This document shows positions 1-11,518 of a stretch of DNA of 64,000 nt, piece by piece (position 1 is the first letter of the stretch; each line of letters starts with the position of its first letter). This DNA is from Priapulus caudatus (taxonomy: Eukaryota; Priapulida; Priapulimorpha; Priapulimorphida; Priapulidae), in the NCBI RefSeq assembly GCF_000485595.1, contig NW_014577116.1:390384-454383 (forward strand), written 5' to 3'. Position numbers and translations under genes: made by a program. The notes below the pieces were generated by a model that was not told the DNA's origin, did no database searches, and saw only the letters and a program-made list of their open reading frames with translations.

Positions 1-549
1 ATCCCATGACGCATTGCTGTTCCGATTGGCGATAAGGCTTATTGGGATATCCCTGTGAAACTAGTGTGTATAGCTTTACTGTATACTAATTCCATATGTC
101 TCTGTAGCCCCCACCCACAACCCCAACAACGACTTGTACTAAGTTGTAGTTAGTAGTGGCTAGTCACTGAGTAGTGCGCAAAACGGTGACTCACAACGAT
201 TGCCTAAATAAATAAAAAAATAATAAAAAAATCACTACTTTGTTGTTAGTCCGAGCCGACGCAGACCCCAGTAATGACTAATGGGGTGTGCGGCCGTGTC
301 TATCTCAATCACGGAAAGCCACCTCCAGTTTGGAGGTGGCACTTATAATATAAGTAATACATGCGCTCGATATATACAATCCTATTGCGTGGAACTTACT
401 TTAATCTGAGTGTAATTTATCTACATGCATGCACGCTATGATGTCCTGGTAGCGGCCGTGCAACATAAGAATATATCAAGTTGTTAACCTAAAGTAATGG
501 TAAATATAAACATCCAAATAAAATGTTCTGTCTTCATTCACATTTGTCA

Positions 550-698
550 ACCAATGAAAATCACTTCCGGTTACTTCGGCTATTCCCGATGTTCAACAGG
601 AAAGATGGTAGGTACATGTGTAGTCCGCACCATCTATTATTATTTTGAATTATTATTTCCGAGTGAACCCGAGGCTACCGGAAGTGAATTTCATTGGT
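550..698. mobile_element. Short inverted-repeat (MITE-like) element
   Basis: The left end ACCAATGAAAATCACTTCCG is repeated inverted at the right end (CGGAAGTGAATTTCATTGGT), each arm about 30 bp with a few mismatches. The spacer has no coding content. The open frame across it is incidental. Confidence 0.5.
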
Positions 699-1140
699 CG
701 ATCGAAAAATCTGTCCAATATAGCCAAAAATATCGAAGTTACTCTGACTAGGATGAATTATGGCATGAAAACAAAGTTCTGAAACGGAGATAAAGTCTTC
801 GGAAAGCGATATTGACAAACAGAAGGTCTGTACTTGATATTTTGGGTCGGATATACTCCCGTCACGCCCTCAGTGCTACTCGATTCACCTATCCAATGCC
901 CACAACAAAAATTGCAACAATTTTTACAAGGGTGACTGCAGACGATAAATCCGCACTCTCAGATTAGCAAAGCGGAGTTATAACGTCTGCATTTGCGGAC
1001 TACTTTGTTGTTAGCCCGACCAGGCTGTGCGACGGTTTGTCTATACAACTTACAAGTGGGTATTCTAACTCTAGCAATACCGTTTCTTGGAGCTACTTTG
1101 TTGTCAGTAGAGTCTACTACAGCACTAGTACTAGTAGAAG

Positions 1141-1293
1141 TAGGGGTGTGAATAAAACCCGGACCCGGACCCGAACTCGGAAAACCTGCATAAAACCCGG
1201 ACCCTAACCCTAACCCTAACACATTCTACTCCAGTCCGGTTATATATGCAGGTTTTCCGGGTCCGGGTCCGGGTTTTATTCACACACCACTAG
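1141..1293. mobile_element. Short hAT-like MITE with telomere-like core
   Basis: Inverted arms at 1146-1191 and 1243-1285 share GTGTGAATAAAACCCGGACC and the CGGAAAACCTGCAT block. The termini read TAGGGGTGTGAAT, like some hAT elements. The loop holds three CCCTAA units (about 1200-1220). Flanking sequence is (TAG/TAC)-rich, so a target duplication cannot be defined. Confidence 0.6.
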
Positions 1294-1298
1294 TAGTA

Positions 1299-1299
1299 G

Positions 1300-1334
<35 letters not shown>
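1299..1334. repeat. (TAC/TAG)n trinucleotide repeat
   Basis: TAGTAGTAGT grades into ACTACTACT repeats next to the MITE at 1141-1293. Confidence 0.85.
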
Positions 1335-2041
1335 GTTTAAGTTATACTATAGTATTAGTAGGGCCATTATAGTTTATGAGCTGTGCATGCAAGACTTCAG
1401 GTAGTGTGTTAGATCCTGCACACAACCTACATAACAAACTATGGCACTTGTTGACCTCTGACAAACCTTATTTTCCAAAGAAGTAGGAGGGCTTTAATGT
1501 TAGAGTAAAATATTAGGATAAAAAATGAATTAACTTGGTATTTTTATGCAATAACTCCACACCTGTATGCAAATTGCAGAGAGCAAGTTGCTATCATACT
1601 GGCAGAAATGATTTTAGGGAATGTGATCTATGATGTTGGTCACAAGAAAAATGAATGTGTGAAGTTAGTGTGTAAGAACACTAAATAAGCAAATTTTTAC
1701 CCAAATGTTTTAGTCTACTGTGAGAGCCCTTCCATTTCTGCAGGAAATGCCAGGTATGTGGACATGGTATTATAGTTTATTAGGTAGGCTGTGTGCAGCA
1801 TGCAACATACTACGTACCCAAGACTTTTGCACATGTATATGCACACACACACACACGCAAATTATGTTTCATACATAAAATATGATTACAAAAGACAATG
1901 ACAAGCAGAAATGAAATTACCTAAATTCTTCTCCTATTACTTTGACCCATACATTTTCTATTCAAAAATTTCTGGATAACTGCATTTCTTTATTGAACCT
2001 GGTTAGGTTAGCCAACAGATGCAAACCACTTTATTCTTAAG

Positions 2042-2503
2042 CAGGGCATGAAATTCTGATTTTTTGCACCGGCCCAGAGGGCTTCATGGTAACAGCAGTT
2101 TTTGACCAGCCCTCAAAAATATTTTTTTTTCAAAAATATAGATAAGTCTGTTTCACTGACTCTTGCTTGTCCAGAAAATGTTGTAGTGTGCAGCATTGCG
2201 TAGTAGCTGTTGAACAGACTATAATACAGATCGTGAATGATGTCCGAAGTGTTTTTGCCAATGTCATGTTTCACGCTTGCATTCTCGATTCCAAATGTGT
2301 AAAATGTTGATAAATTATGGCGTGATATCCTTCAGGTAAAACCTTGTAGGCTATTTGCTCGTTAATGCTATAAATAAAAATGTAGGTACTCGCTAACACG
2401 GCTGAACCCACTGGCTCGCAGGGCCGGTGTTTTGTCAATGTTACTGGCCCTTCAAGTTATTTGCCGGCATATGCTGGTGGGCCGGTGCTAATTTCGCGCC
2501 CTG
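2042..2503. mobile_element. CAGGG-terminus nonautonomous DNA transposon
   Basis: The ends are CAGGGCATGAAATTCTG and, inverted, CAGGGCGCGAAATTAGC. Flanks TTAAG and TTAAT suggest a short target duplication. The 462 bp interior has no ORF. Words such as GGCCGGTG and GGCCC recur near both ends. Confidence 0.55.
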
Positions 2504-2857
2504 TTAATAGGAGTGGGCTATACATGGGTCATTTTTTGTTTTGCTTAGGGCCGAGTTTTTGTGTGTTCCATTTTACCTGTCTCAACATGAAATGACAAAA
2601 TTTTTGGTCTGGGGTCTAAGAAAAAAGTGTGCAGTGCCTACTTGTGTTTCCATACCTTATATTTGTGGCGGAAATGGAGTTTATCTCATATCTCAGGTTC
2701 TGCTTTGAGTAGACACTTCATATAAAAAGTTATTCTGGGGTTATTTAGGACACATAAAGTCATAAACATAATTAGAAAATCATAAAAGCAGAAATACTGG
2801 TCCAGAAATATATTTTGGGGTCAAATTTAACCACATAATTTCCATAGGAAACTAAAA

Positions 2858-3822
2858 AGGTTGCTGCGGATCCGACGCGATCTCTCTACGTCCTCTCTTC
2901 TTTGCTTTTGAAGAGAGGGACTAGATAGTGGCACTTATTGTTGAGACCCTTCAGGAAGAGACTGCAGATAGCTGCCAATGACCCTAGCTGGACTGTTGTA
3001 CATCCCTGGGAGCAGATTGATGCTCTGATGACAGATGCTGTGAGCAAAAATCTCAAGATAAAGACAGGTGTTGCAGAACTACTTGGCTCAAAGCATGTGC
3101 CACACCACTTGCTTTGTAAGTCGCATACATGTGAACGGTCTGATGTAGACAACCTCACGACCATGGCTGCCATTGAGGACAAGATTGGCCTTCGCAAACT
3201 GATTGGGCAGAGAGCCAGCGTTGAAGTCATTTTTTCGGCAAAGTAAATGATAAATCTGTTGTTGTAACTGCTCTTCTAAAGCTCGTATCACACGAGGGAG
3301 ATGGGAAGACAACATCACTAGTAGAACAGTTTGACTTGATGCTAGAGGAGGCTGTGGTACACTAGTCGTTTAGCCTCTACAAAGAGAAACGTTTTAATAG
3401 ACTCGGATACCAGGCAGGTGCGGTCTATGATTGCATTCCTAACCTCAAACAACTACTTTTGCAGACACCGCTAAATAATCTTCTTGTTCGAGCATGTAAG
3501 ATTTACCTTGAGAACGATTTCATAATAGCAGGATTCAAAGCACTTGCTAATTTTTCGTACATGGTCACAATGCCCTTCCTCAACTGCGTCGAGAGAGCAA
3601 GCCAGGATTTGCTGGTTAACATTCTTCCCAAGCTCTGCAGTACCCTTGCTGATAAAAAGACAGACACCTTTATTAAATCCACGAAGCGATCTCGATCACC
3701 TTCTTCTGGGAGAGATGTGTCTCCAGGCCACGAGAGGAGTAAAACTGCAGTGCAAGCGTGATGCCATGGAGGTGACGTGGGGCAACAAACAGAAACAGGA
3801 GAACTTCTTGTGAAATGTAAAG
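2858..3822 (+). pseudogene. Broken ORF of a multicopy, probably transposon-borne protein family
   Basis: Two consecutive frames read as one protein. The first (2938-3246) contains VVHPWEQIDALMTDAVSKNL and HVPHHLLCKSHTCERSDVDN. After a frameshift near 3243 it continues as VNDKSVVVTALLKLVSHEG, meets an in-frame TAG at 3363, then SLYKEKRFNRLGYQAGAVYD, LLVRACKIYLENDFIIAGFK and KVTMPFLNCVE-like FSYMVTMPFLNCVERASQDL, ending at 3761. From memory this resembles a repeated family of uncharacterised proteins in cnidarian, sponge and other invertebrate genomes, with the same HxPxHLLCKxHT and TxPFLNCVE blocks. No catalytic function is known to me. It lies 150 bp upstream of an element end at 3916-4103 that has a second copy at 18861-19190. 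Host and element are inferred from that proximity. Confidence 0.5.
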
Positions 3823-3915
3823 AACACGGAGTACATAATTCCGGTGTTATGGGTTTAACTAAATTCTACTGAAACAACTTTATTAACCAATATACTATTA
3901 AAGTGATTAAACAAT

Positions 3916-4393
<478 letters not shown>

Positions 4394-4701
4394 ACGCCTG
4401 TACACAGTTATTGTACGTATGTTGAAGTAATAATAGCTAACTTCGTCATTGAGTATGATACAGAAACACTATGTTAAGTCGTTTCAGAGGGTTTCATTGG
4501 AATTGTCTGGAATGGAATTCTGTTTAAATTTGAATTCCCTAACATGTAAATATTCTTTTAAATGATAGGAGTTTGTGTAAGCAGACGTATATAAGCTATG
4601 TCACTCAGCTTAATATTGGAAAGCAAGATTTACAGTAGTTGTCATAGTATCTCCGTTTCACCGCCATATTTGCATTGATAACAGCAAAATGAAAGTATAT
4701 A

Positions 4702-5032
4702 CATGGTGCGAAATTAACGGGGGTCCGGAGACAAATACTCCCCGATTTATTGTCGGACTCCCTTATTTGACATATGCAGGAGTCCGTGTGACTCCCTGAA
4801 AATTCTGCCATACTAACTAGCCTCGTGGAATTACCGTATTTTTTCAGCTAATGTCTAAAGAAAATTTGGCAGACGTGCAACCTCATGAATCTTAAAAATA
4901 ACCACATGCGCTATTGTTAATATCTTTAATTTTGAAACCCAGACTGGGGACTCCCTCATTTTGCTGCGGACTCCCTCTTTTTGAGTCGTAGTCTGTTGGA
5001 CTCCCGTGTTCAAAAGTTAATTTCTACCCCTG
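4702..5032. mobile_element. CAGGG-type nonautonomous DNA transposon, 331 bp
   Basis: The left end CATGGTGCGAAATTAAC pairs with the inverted right end CAGGGGTAGAAATTAAC. AAAGTATATA flanks both sides (4692-4701 and 5033-5042), although the right side runs into a TA repeat. GGACTCCC or its complement occurs repeatedly near both ends. It lies just upstream of PAGR1 exon 1. Confidence 0.6.
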
Positions 5033-5194
5033 AAAGTATATATATATATATGCAAAGACAATTAGTTTTCTGTGCTATCATCACAACAGTAAGAAAGCAG
5101 GATTGGGAAGAGGTTAACAAATACACACAACAGCAAGAAAGCACCATTATTGACAGACAAGAAAGTATAGGAGGCATCACGGCCACAGTTCCTC

Positions 5195-7599
5195 ATGCAG
5201 GGGCAAGATGACGACTGGTTTGCTGCCTGCAGTGATGATGAGATCTATAAACCAGATGGATCTCTTGGTGATGACTGGCACCCTGACCCCAAAGAAATTT
5301 ATCAACTGTATAAAAGAATCGAGTCGAATCCCGTATTACAACTGCAGTGGAAAAACCCGGGAAGGTGACTAAAGCTGAAATTTGACATTCTGAGTGATTC
5401 CTAGATTCCTGGAAACTGTCCATTTCATCACCATGCAATATACAAATCGAAATTTATCCAGATGTGTGTCTGTTTTACCTGTCAGTGAAAAATTGTCTTG
5501 CTGGAGCCTGAACTAATCCTTGCCTGCTGATCCTGCTGGAGACTTGATGCCTATAACCACTGATGAGGACTCATCCTTCTAAATATTTCCCTCTGCACAC
5601 CCGTTGGTAAAGACCGAACCATATAGACTCCTGAAACAATGCATTCCATTGCCATGCAAAAATACTGAATACTGATTACCTCAGTTTGATTGTCTAGCAG
5701 ATTGCAGCAATCTTGTCAGTGTTAGACTAAGGTGCTAAGGTGCTCTGGTGCTGTGTTTCCCTGGCAATGAAAAATGACAGTGTATAGCCTGAAGTAGATA
5801 TTACCTGTTGTAGACTGATCCTGCTGGAACTGTGAAATGTCCATACCTGTTGATGACAATTAATTCCGCTGCAGTTCTATATATATTTATTGGTGAAAAC
5901 TTATCTAAATTCAGTTTTCTTTTACTGTTTATGATCCTGCAGATAAATATTCTCCTTACAGATTGTTAAATACTTATCATGCTGTAGTTACCTTACTTGT
6001 TGGTAACACTGTTCCTGCTGGTATCACCTCACCTATTGGTTAATACTGATCTGGCTGGAGCTGTTTTTACTAGTACATGAAGAAGCAATGAATTGTCTTG
6101 TATGTGTGTAGGAGGCCACCAACGCCTGACACTGGCACTGATGACCATCTCCCTATAGGTACTGATGACTCAGAGGAAAAGTAAGTAATCACCGTACTTG
6201 CATCTCTAATTTAACATGTATAATGTCTTAATGGGATTTAGCAAAATTAATTGAAAATAAGTTTGTTCTTAATTGGCATAAATATTTAATAATAGCAGTG
6301 TTGTTATGCACTTTGTCCTAATTTCAGTCATTGCTATTCTTCTTCTTCTGATTATTATTATTATCATGTTATAATCATCAGTTTATATCATGTTATAATC
6401 ATCAGTTTATATCATGTTATAATCATCAGTTTATATCATGTTATAATCATCAGTTTATATCATGTTATAATCATCAGTTTATATCATGTTATAATCATCA
6501 GTTTATATCATGTTATAATCATCAGTTTATATCATGTTATAATCATCAGTTTATATCATGTTATATTCAGTCATCATGTTTTTTATTGCTATCCACAGAA
6601 TTGAAGAATCGACTGAGTTTGACTTTGATGAAGATTTTGGCTTTGAGACTTCGGTGTCAATTACACCTAGACGGACTCCGAGTATGTCACAAAACTTCTT
6701 GAATAGCTATTTGTAACTGTTTCGTCACAGCCAATCACCGCATTATCAGTTATGATCCTGACTGAAGTCTGCTGAAGAAGATAATCTGAAATGAATTGTT
6801 AACTGTAACGGAGACATTCGTAAAATCATAAAGTGGGACGCGTTCCGTCATGACGCAACTCATATTCATTCATGTACCACTCGCCTTTGGCGACGATTTC
6901 GTTCCCATCGTGGCAACGTAGTCTGAGTTAAATTCCTCTTAGCTGAATATCATCAAGGGTATATAACTGTTGTAATGGATTGTGCTATTTGTATCATGTC
7001 ATAAATATTAATAGTTGTCCATAATTTGTATGCGTGTGAAAAATGAGTGATTAAAAGTGTAGCACTCGCCTTTGGCGATGATTTCGCTCCCATCGTGGCA
7101 ACGTAGTCTGACACCGCTGTGCACGCTTGCAGGAAGCGCGAGGCTGTCGCACGGTGCGCCGAAGAGGGTCGCCAGTCTCAACCAGGTGATGAAGGACATG
7201 GCACGCCACAAGCGCCTGGAGCAGGAGCTGCTTCACGCGGAGCAGACGGCGAAGACGACCGCGGAACTTGCCGCGCACCGCGCAGGACTGCACTCGCTAG
7301 CAGGTGGCACTGACGGAGACGCGTCGAGTCACCGTCAGGCGGAGCGGTCGAGTCCGAAAGGTGCTGGCGGTGCGGAGAGGCCGAGCCTAAGTCCTCGGGG
7401 CAGCGGTGCGCACAGCCCCAGGCAGCTGTCGCTGAATCCCCGAGGGACAGCCGCTCAGTCGTTTATGGGAAGTGCGTCGAGCAGCCCGAGGCAGGCTGCC
7501 GGCAGCCACAGTCCCGGCTCCGGGAGTCCACGACAGGCAGGCGGGGCACTGACGCCCCGGCAGTACCCAGCACACAGCCCACGTCAGGTGTCCAGCTGA
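5195..7599 (+). CDS. PAGR1: PAXIP1-associated glutamate-rich protein 1 (PA1)-like, four exons
   Basis: Coding exons are 5195-5364, 6112-6180, 6599-6681 and 7133-7599. They join in frame to 262 aa, against 254 in human. PAGR1 is a nuclear partner of PTIP in the KMT2C/KMT2D histone H3K4 methyltransferase complexes. Blocks in order match the family: DDWFAACSDDEIYKPDG (acidic-aromatic), IYQLYKRIES, then RRPPTP created across the first splice, TEFDFDEDFGFET, TPRRTP, and the basic helix NQVMKDMARHKRLEQELL. All introns are GT/AG. The start is uncertain. ATG 5195 is the first in-frame Met after a stop at 5168, but CATGCAG just before 5201 could instead be an acceptor for an upstream exon encoding an acidic N-terminus. 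The last about 90 residues form a Ser/Pro tail with repeated SPRQ. Intron 2 carries a 24-bp minisatellite; intron 3 carries a collapsed duplicate of the exon 4 region. Confidence 0.88.
6365..6575 (+). repeat. 24-bp minisatellite in PAGR1 intron 2
   Basis: CATGTTATAATCATCAGTTT plus ATAT repeats about eight times with almost no variation, ending in a diverged unit shortly before the exon 3 acceptor at 6598. Confidence 0.9.
6887..7110 (+). repeat. Collapsed duplicate of the PAGR1 exon 4 region
   Basis: Block A (6887-6935, beginning CACTCGCCTTTGGCGACGAT) recurs at 7062-7110 just before the exon 4 acceptor. Block B (about 6928-7057, containing TTCCTCTTAGCTGAATATCA) recurs at 8333-8468 downstream of the stop. 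The order A-B, then A'-exon 4-B', is what a tandem duplication followed by loss of the duplicated exon would leave. Confidence 0.7.
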
Positions 7600-9428
7600 G
7601 TAGCACGCCACTAACTTGTACATAACTTTACCGTAGTCCCACGCACCCGCACAGAAACCTAACAAATTGTGCTCTTTTTTTAATTATTAATAGTTCGTTC
7701 AATTCTGTGATGAGTCTTCCTAATACGACAGTTTTTCGACAAATGGTCGGTTGTTTGTTTCGAGCTGTTTTGACAGTTTCTCGAGACCACCACTAGGTGT
7801 CAGTAGGTGATGTGACAATGTGAGGCAGGTTCTATTGGTTAGCTAACTGTAAGGGCCACTTGAAAAAGACAACAAATCAGTTGGTGAAAACTGTTGCACC
7901 TAATGATTTATCACAGTATTAAATTTACCACGTTGAACTATGAAGTCTGATTATGTTATTCCAAAATTTACTTTTTTTTATTTAATTTACTTTCTTACTT
8001 AAAAGTGGATAGATTATTATTTTTGGCATTCAGATATCTCAATTCACACAACCATTGGTTTGATATTATTTGCTCCTGTTCAAGTGCAGTGAGTGGCAGG
8101 TTCGTCCTGTTTTGTAAGAAGTGATATTAATTGACTGACATGTTTCGGGTATTTGTGTAGACACCTGTTTTGAGGTACAGTATCCAACCACCACCATCAA
8201 TGCATTTTATCACTATAGAGGTAAGAAAATAATAGCGGTATAAACCGTCAATAGACTCGGGGAGTGTGTAAGTTTGGCTCGTTTTATTATCTAACTGCTG
8301 AAAGAACAGTAGCTTTTTTTTACATTGCTGATTAAATTCCTCTTAGCTGAATATCATCAAGAGCACATAACTGTTGTAATGGATTCCGATTGTGCTATTT
8401 GTTTCATGTCATAAATATGAATAGTTTGTCCATAATTTGTATGGGTGTGAAAAATGAGTGATTAAAAGTTAAAAACAAACAAACCTATAGTGTAAACTGT
8501 TTATTGTAAGTTCGAGTTGGAAAACCATGTAAAAATGCAATTATACAACATATTGTTGGTAGGTATTCAGGAAAATTTTGTCCCTAACTTCATTACAACT
8601 TTGCATAATAAATATATAACTCATCAGTGATTTTTATTAAATCTTAATACTTGGAAGAATTTTTCTAGATAAATTATCTATGAAGAGTGATGGCCATATT
8701 ATTCGCTATAGATCACTAATGAAATTCGGTGGGCTCTATCTAGTAGGCCTAATCCTATCAACGAGCGGGTCATTCCGTCATAGGTTCGTTATTTACGTTT
8801 TGCTAGACTCAGTAGCAATTAATCATATTCAAGACTGCATGTGCATTGCAGAAACGTGTAAATTCTCACTTGCAGACTTTCTTGCAGACTAATACCGTGT
8901 CCGAATATATAAAGACACATGGTGCGATAAACTCGGACTTTTTTTCTATTTTTAACGGTATTTTATACATCCGGTATTATTCGTATAATTGCAGCAATTG
9001 TCGGAAGTCTGATATTGTGTAGAATTTACTGTTGATATCACCGAAAACGCACAACCCTGAAACTGCCTCATAGGATCAGAACGCAAAACCTCTAGAATGG
9101 GACGAAACATAGCATAGTTATAGTCACTGTGATAACCTGCGTAGCAGACCTCGGCACCTGCAAAAGACCGATGTGTGGCTTGTGCAGGCTCAAACAGGGG
9201 GTCCGCTACTACAGAAACAATCATTGAGTAGATGTGCATAACATATTGTTATTAAAGCGCTGTTCCAGCGAATTCAGATTTCGTTCGTTAAGTTAAGCTG
9301 CCCTGCAGCGTTACACGTTGTGTCTAAACAACCATTTAGTGGCCATTTACATTGAAGGTGCTAGAACTTGTCTGGTGCTCATCAACACGCTAGCGTGCAA
9401 GCCTGGTAGTGGGTGCTTTCCTTCTCAT
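7600..9428. other. Convergent intergenic region, PAGR1 to chitin-binding gene
   Basis: It holds the PAGR1 3' UTR, block B' at 8333-8468 and otherwise AT-rich unique sequence. Open frames at 8680-8892 and 8952-9239 lack codon-like character, domains or splice context. No other gene seen. Confidence 0.6.
8333..8468 (+). repeat. Second copy of block B downstream of PAGR1
   Basis: It matches 6928-7057 from TTCCTCTTAGCTGAATATCA to AAAAATGAGTGATTAAAAG with a few substitutions and a 6-base insertion (GATTCCGATTGTG against GATTGTG). Confidence 0.8.
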
Positions 9429-11459
9429 CTAGAGACTCAGAATAACGCAGAACAAGCAGACGACAGCCATTGAGCTGATGGCAGATGCAGCGTTCTTCCC
9501 ATCCTTAGACTTCAGCTGTTTCTTTGGCGCGACCTCGTTGGGCGTCTGTTCCGGTTCCGGTTCCGGTTCGCTGTCCGCCGCTTCCATGCGCGCGAGATAC
9601 GCGTCGATGTCGCAGTCGTTGCTCTTAACGTCGGCCGCAATTCTGCATCGGTTCAGCGTCGTGTCGAAAAACGTATCTGTAAAAACGGGAGCAAATCACG
9701 TCTTATTTGCTATTAGCAAACTATTACTACTATATTCTATGGTAGTCGATGTTACTTTATGATGATGTATGTTTTCTATTATATTTTAAATTACATTATA
9801 GTTATTTAGACGTTTAGACGTTTAGTTATTTTAACGTACATCGATTCGATATGCGGCGAAATATTTAACGGCACGTCGTAGATAAATCTTAGCGTTAGAG
9901 AGAACGCCCATTTCCATTTTATTAGCTTCATTTTATTTAACCTGATTTTGAATCCGGTTTAGTTGGTTGGTACGTGTGTGTGCGTGCGAAGTGTAGCGTA
10001 ATCAATTTAAATGTATTCGTGAAGTTTATACACGTGTATTTTGTTTTCTATGCACGTGCAGTACTCAAACACATAAAACTCGGAAAGAAAAAAATACAAA
10101 AGAATTTGACAGAAATAAATGCAGAAAATGTTTGAACACACCTTTTGAGCACAACAGCCGGGTCGCCTTCTTGTGTTCGCACTGGTAGAATACGTTACAG
10201 TTCCACTGGTGGCCCATAAATCCACCCAGGCTAGTAGCACAGTAATTCGACGCATATTGAGGTGGATCGTCGTCATCCGCTGCAGCTGCAAATTCACATA
10301 GAGATACGCATTAAATACAATACAGTAGATCTCTGCTATAACAGGCCCGTACTGAATAATACGAACTAGGATTCAACGCCATCATGGTCGTTATTATAGG
10401 CTCCCCTTTCTCTTCTTTTCTCTGCTTCTTTTACGTTATTTTGCGCGTATTTTGTATTTTTACGTGTACATTGGTCGTAACAGGGCGATAACAGCATAAA
10501 AATCGCTGTTTTATACAAGTATTCTTGACTAACAGGAAATCTGACATAATAAAAACTCGCGCCATAACGCGTGCACGAATTCAATGCGATTGAGATTCTT
10601 GGACTCCAGTTAACGTGTCATAGCAGGGTTCCAAATGTACGTCATTACTACGTAACACGCGAGTTTGAAGCAACGTGATAACCCCTTCTGCGTCGTAGGA
10701 AATGAATAATTTTGGCGATAGTGTGGATTATGCTGCGTCATATTATTTATATATGGCAATCATTTCGGGTTCACGGACAAATGCCGAAGGTCGTCGGCTC
10801 GAAAGAAATTTCTATGTAGGCCTACGTGTTACCAGATGAAGTGGAATGGATTTCGTTTGGTATACCTTACGATTGGCAGTATAATATGTATCCATTAACT
10901 GTCTATTATCGTTATAATTAACATATCGTTTAAACACTGTCACCCATTCGTCTTTCTGAATTTCCGATCTACTCGTAAAAGCAATACAAGGCTGTGGCAC
11001 CATTCGGACATACTCTAGCAAGGACGATCCTCCTAGTCAAGCTGGTGTAAACAAGTAGGTGCACACCAAATGGTATGGCCACATAGTATAAGAGTCTCTG
11101 TGGTATTGCCTTTGATGGTCTACATAGTCGTTACTCAAGGTCCGTGTTCTACCAGCAGCATTCCTTCGCTCATCGGTGACTTGTTGTTATCGGTGCCTTC
11201 GGAGTTAAAAGCTATTATTTGGTACTAGCGTACGCGCAATTAGCCCTGCAGTCTTGCATAGCATTGATCTCGAGAATACTGCTCGCTCGAAACATCACAA
11301 GCAATCGAATAAACAATAATATCTATCTATACGCGGTTCAAGGCAATGGTTGAAGTAGGGATTGACACCATAAATATAATTTTTACATTAATAAAAATTG
11401 CGAATTTGATTTTATTATTAGGTTTCCTGTGATAATAATTTACTTTTCAATTAGCTCTA

Positions 11460-11518
<59 letters not shown>

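Noticed and set aside
4981-5211. 76-codon ORF overlapping PAGR1 exon 1
   Set aside because: It is in another frame, starts inside a transposon and shows no similarity.
6365-6575. Regular 24-bp repeats resembling a CRISPR array
   Set aside because: There are no unique spacers, the repeats are back-to-back, and it lies in a eukaryotic intron.
9478-9762. 94-codon plus-strand ORF
   Set aside because: It is antisense to exon 3 of the chitin-binding gene, whose three exons agree in phase and encode a complete domain.
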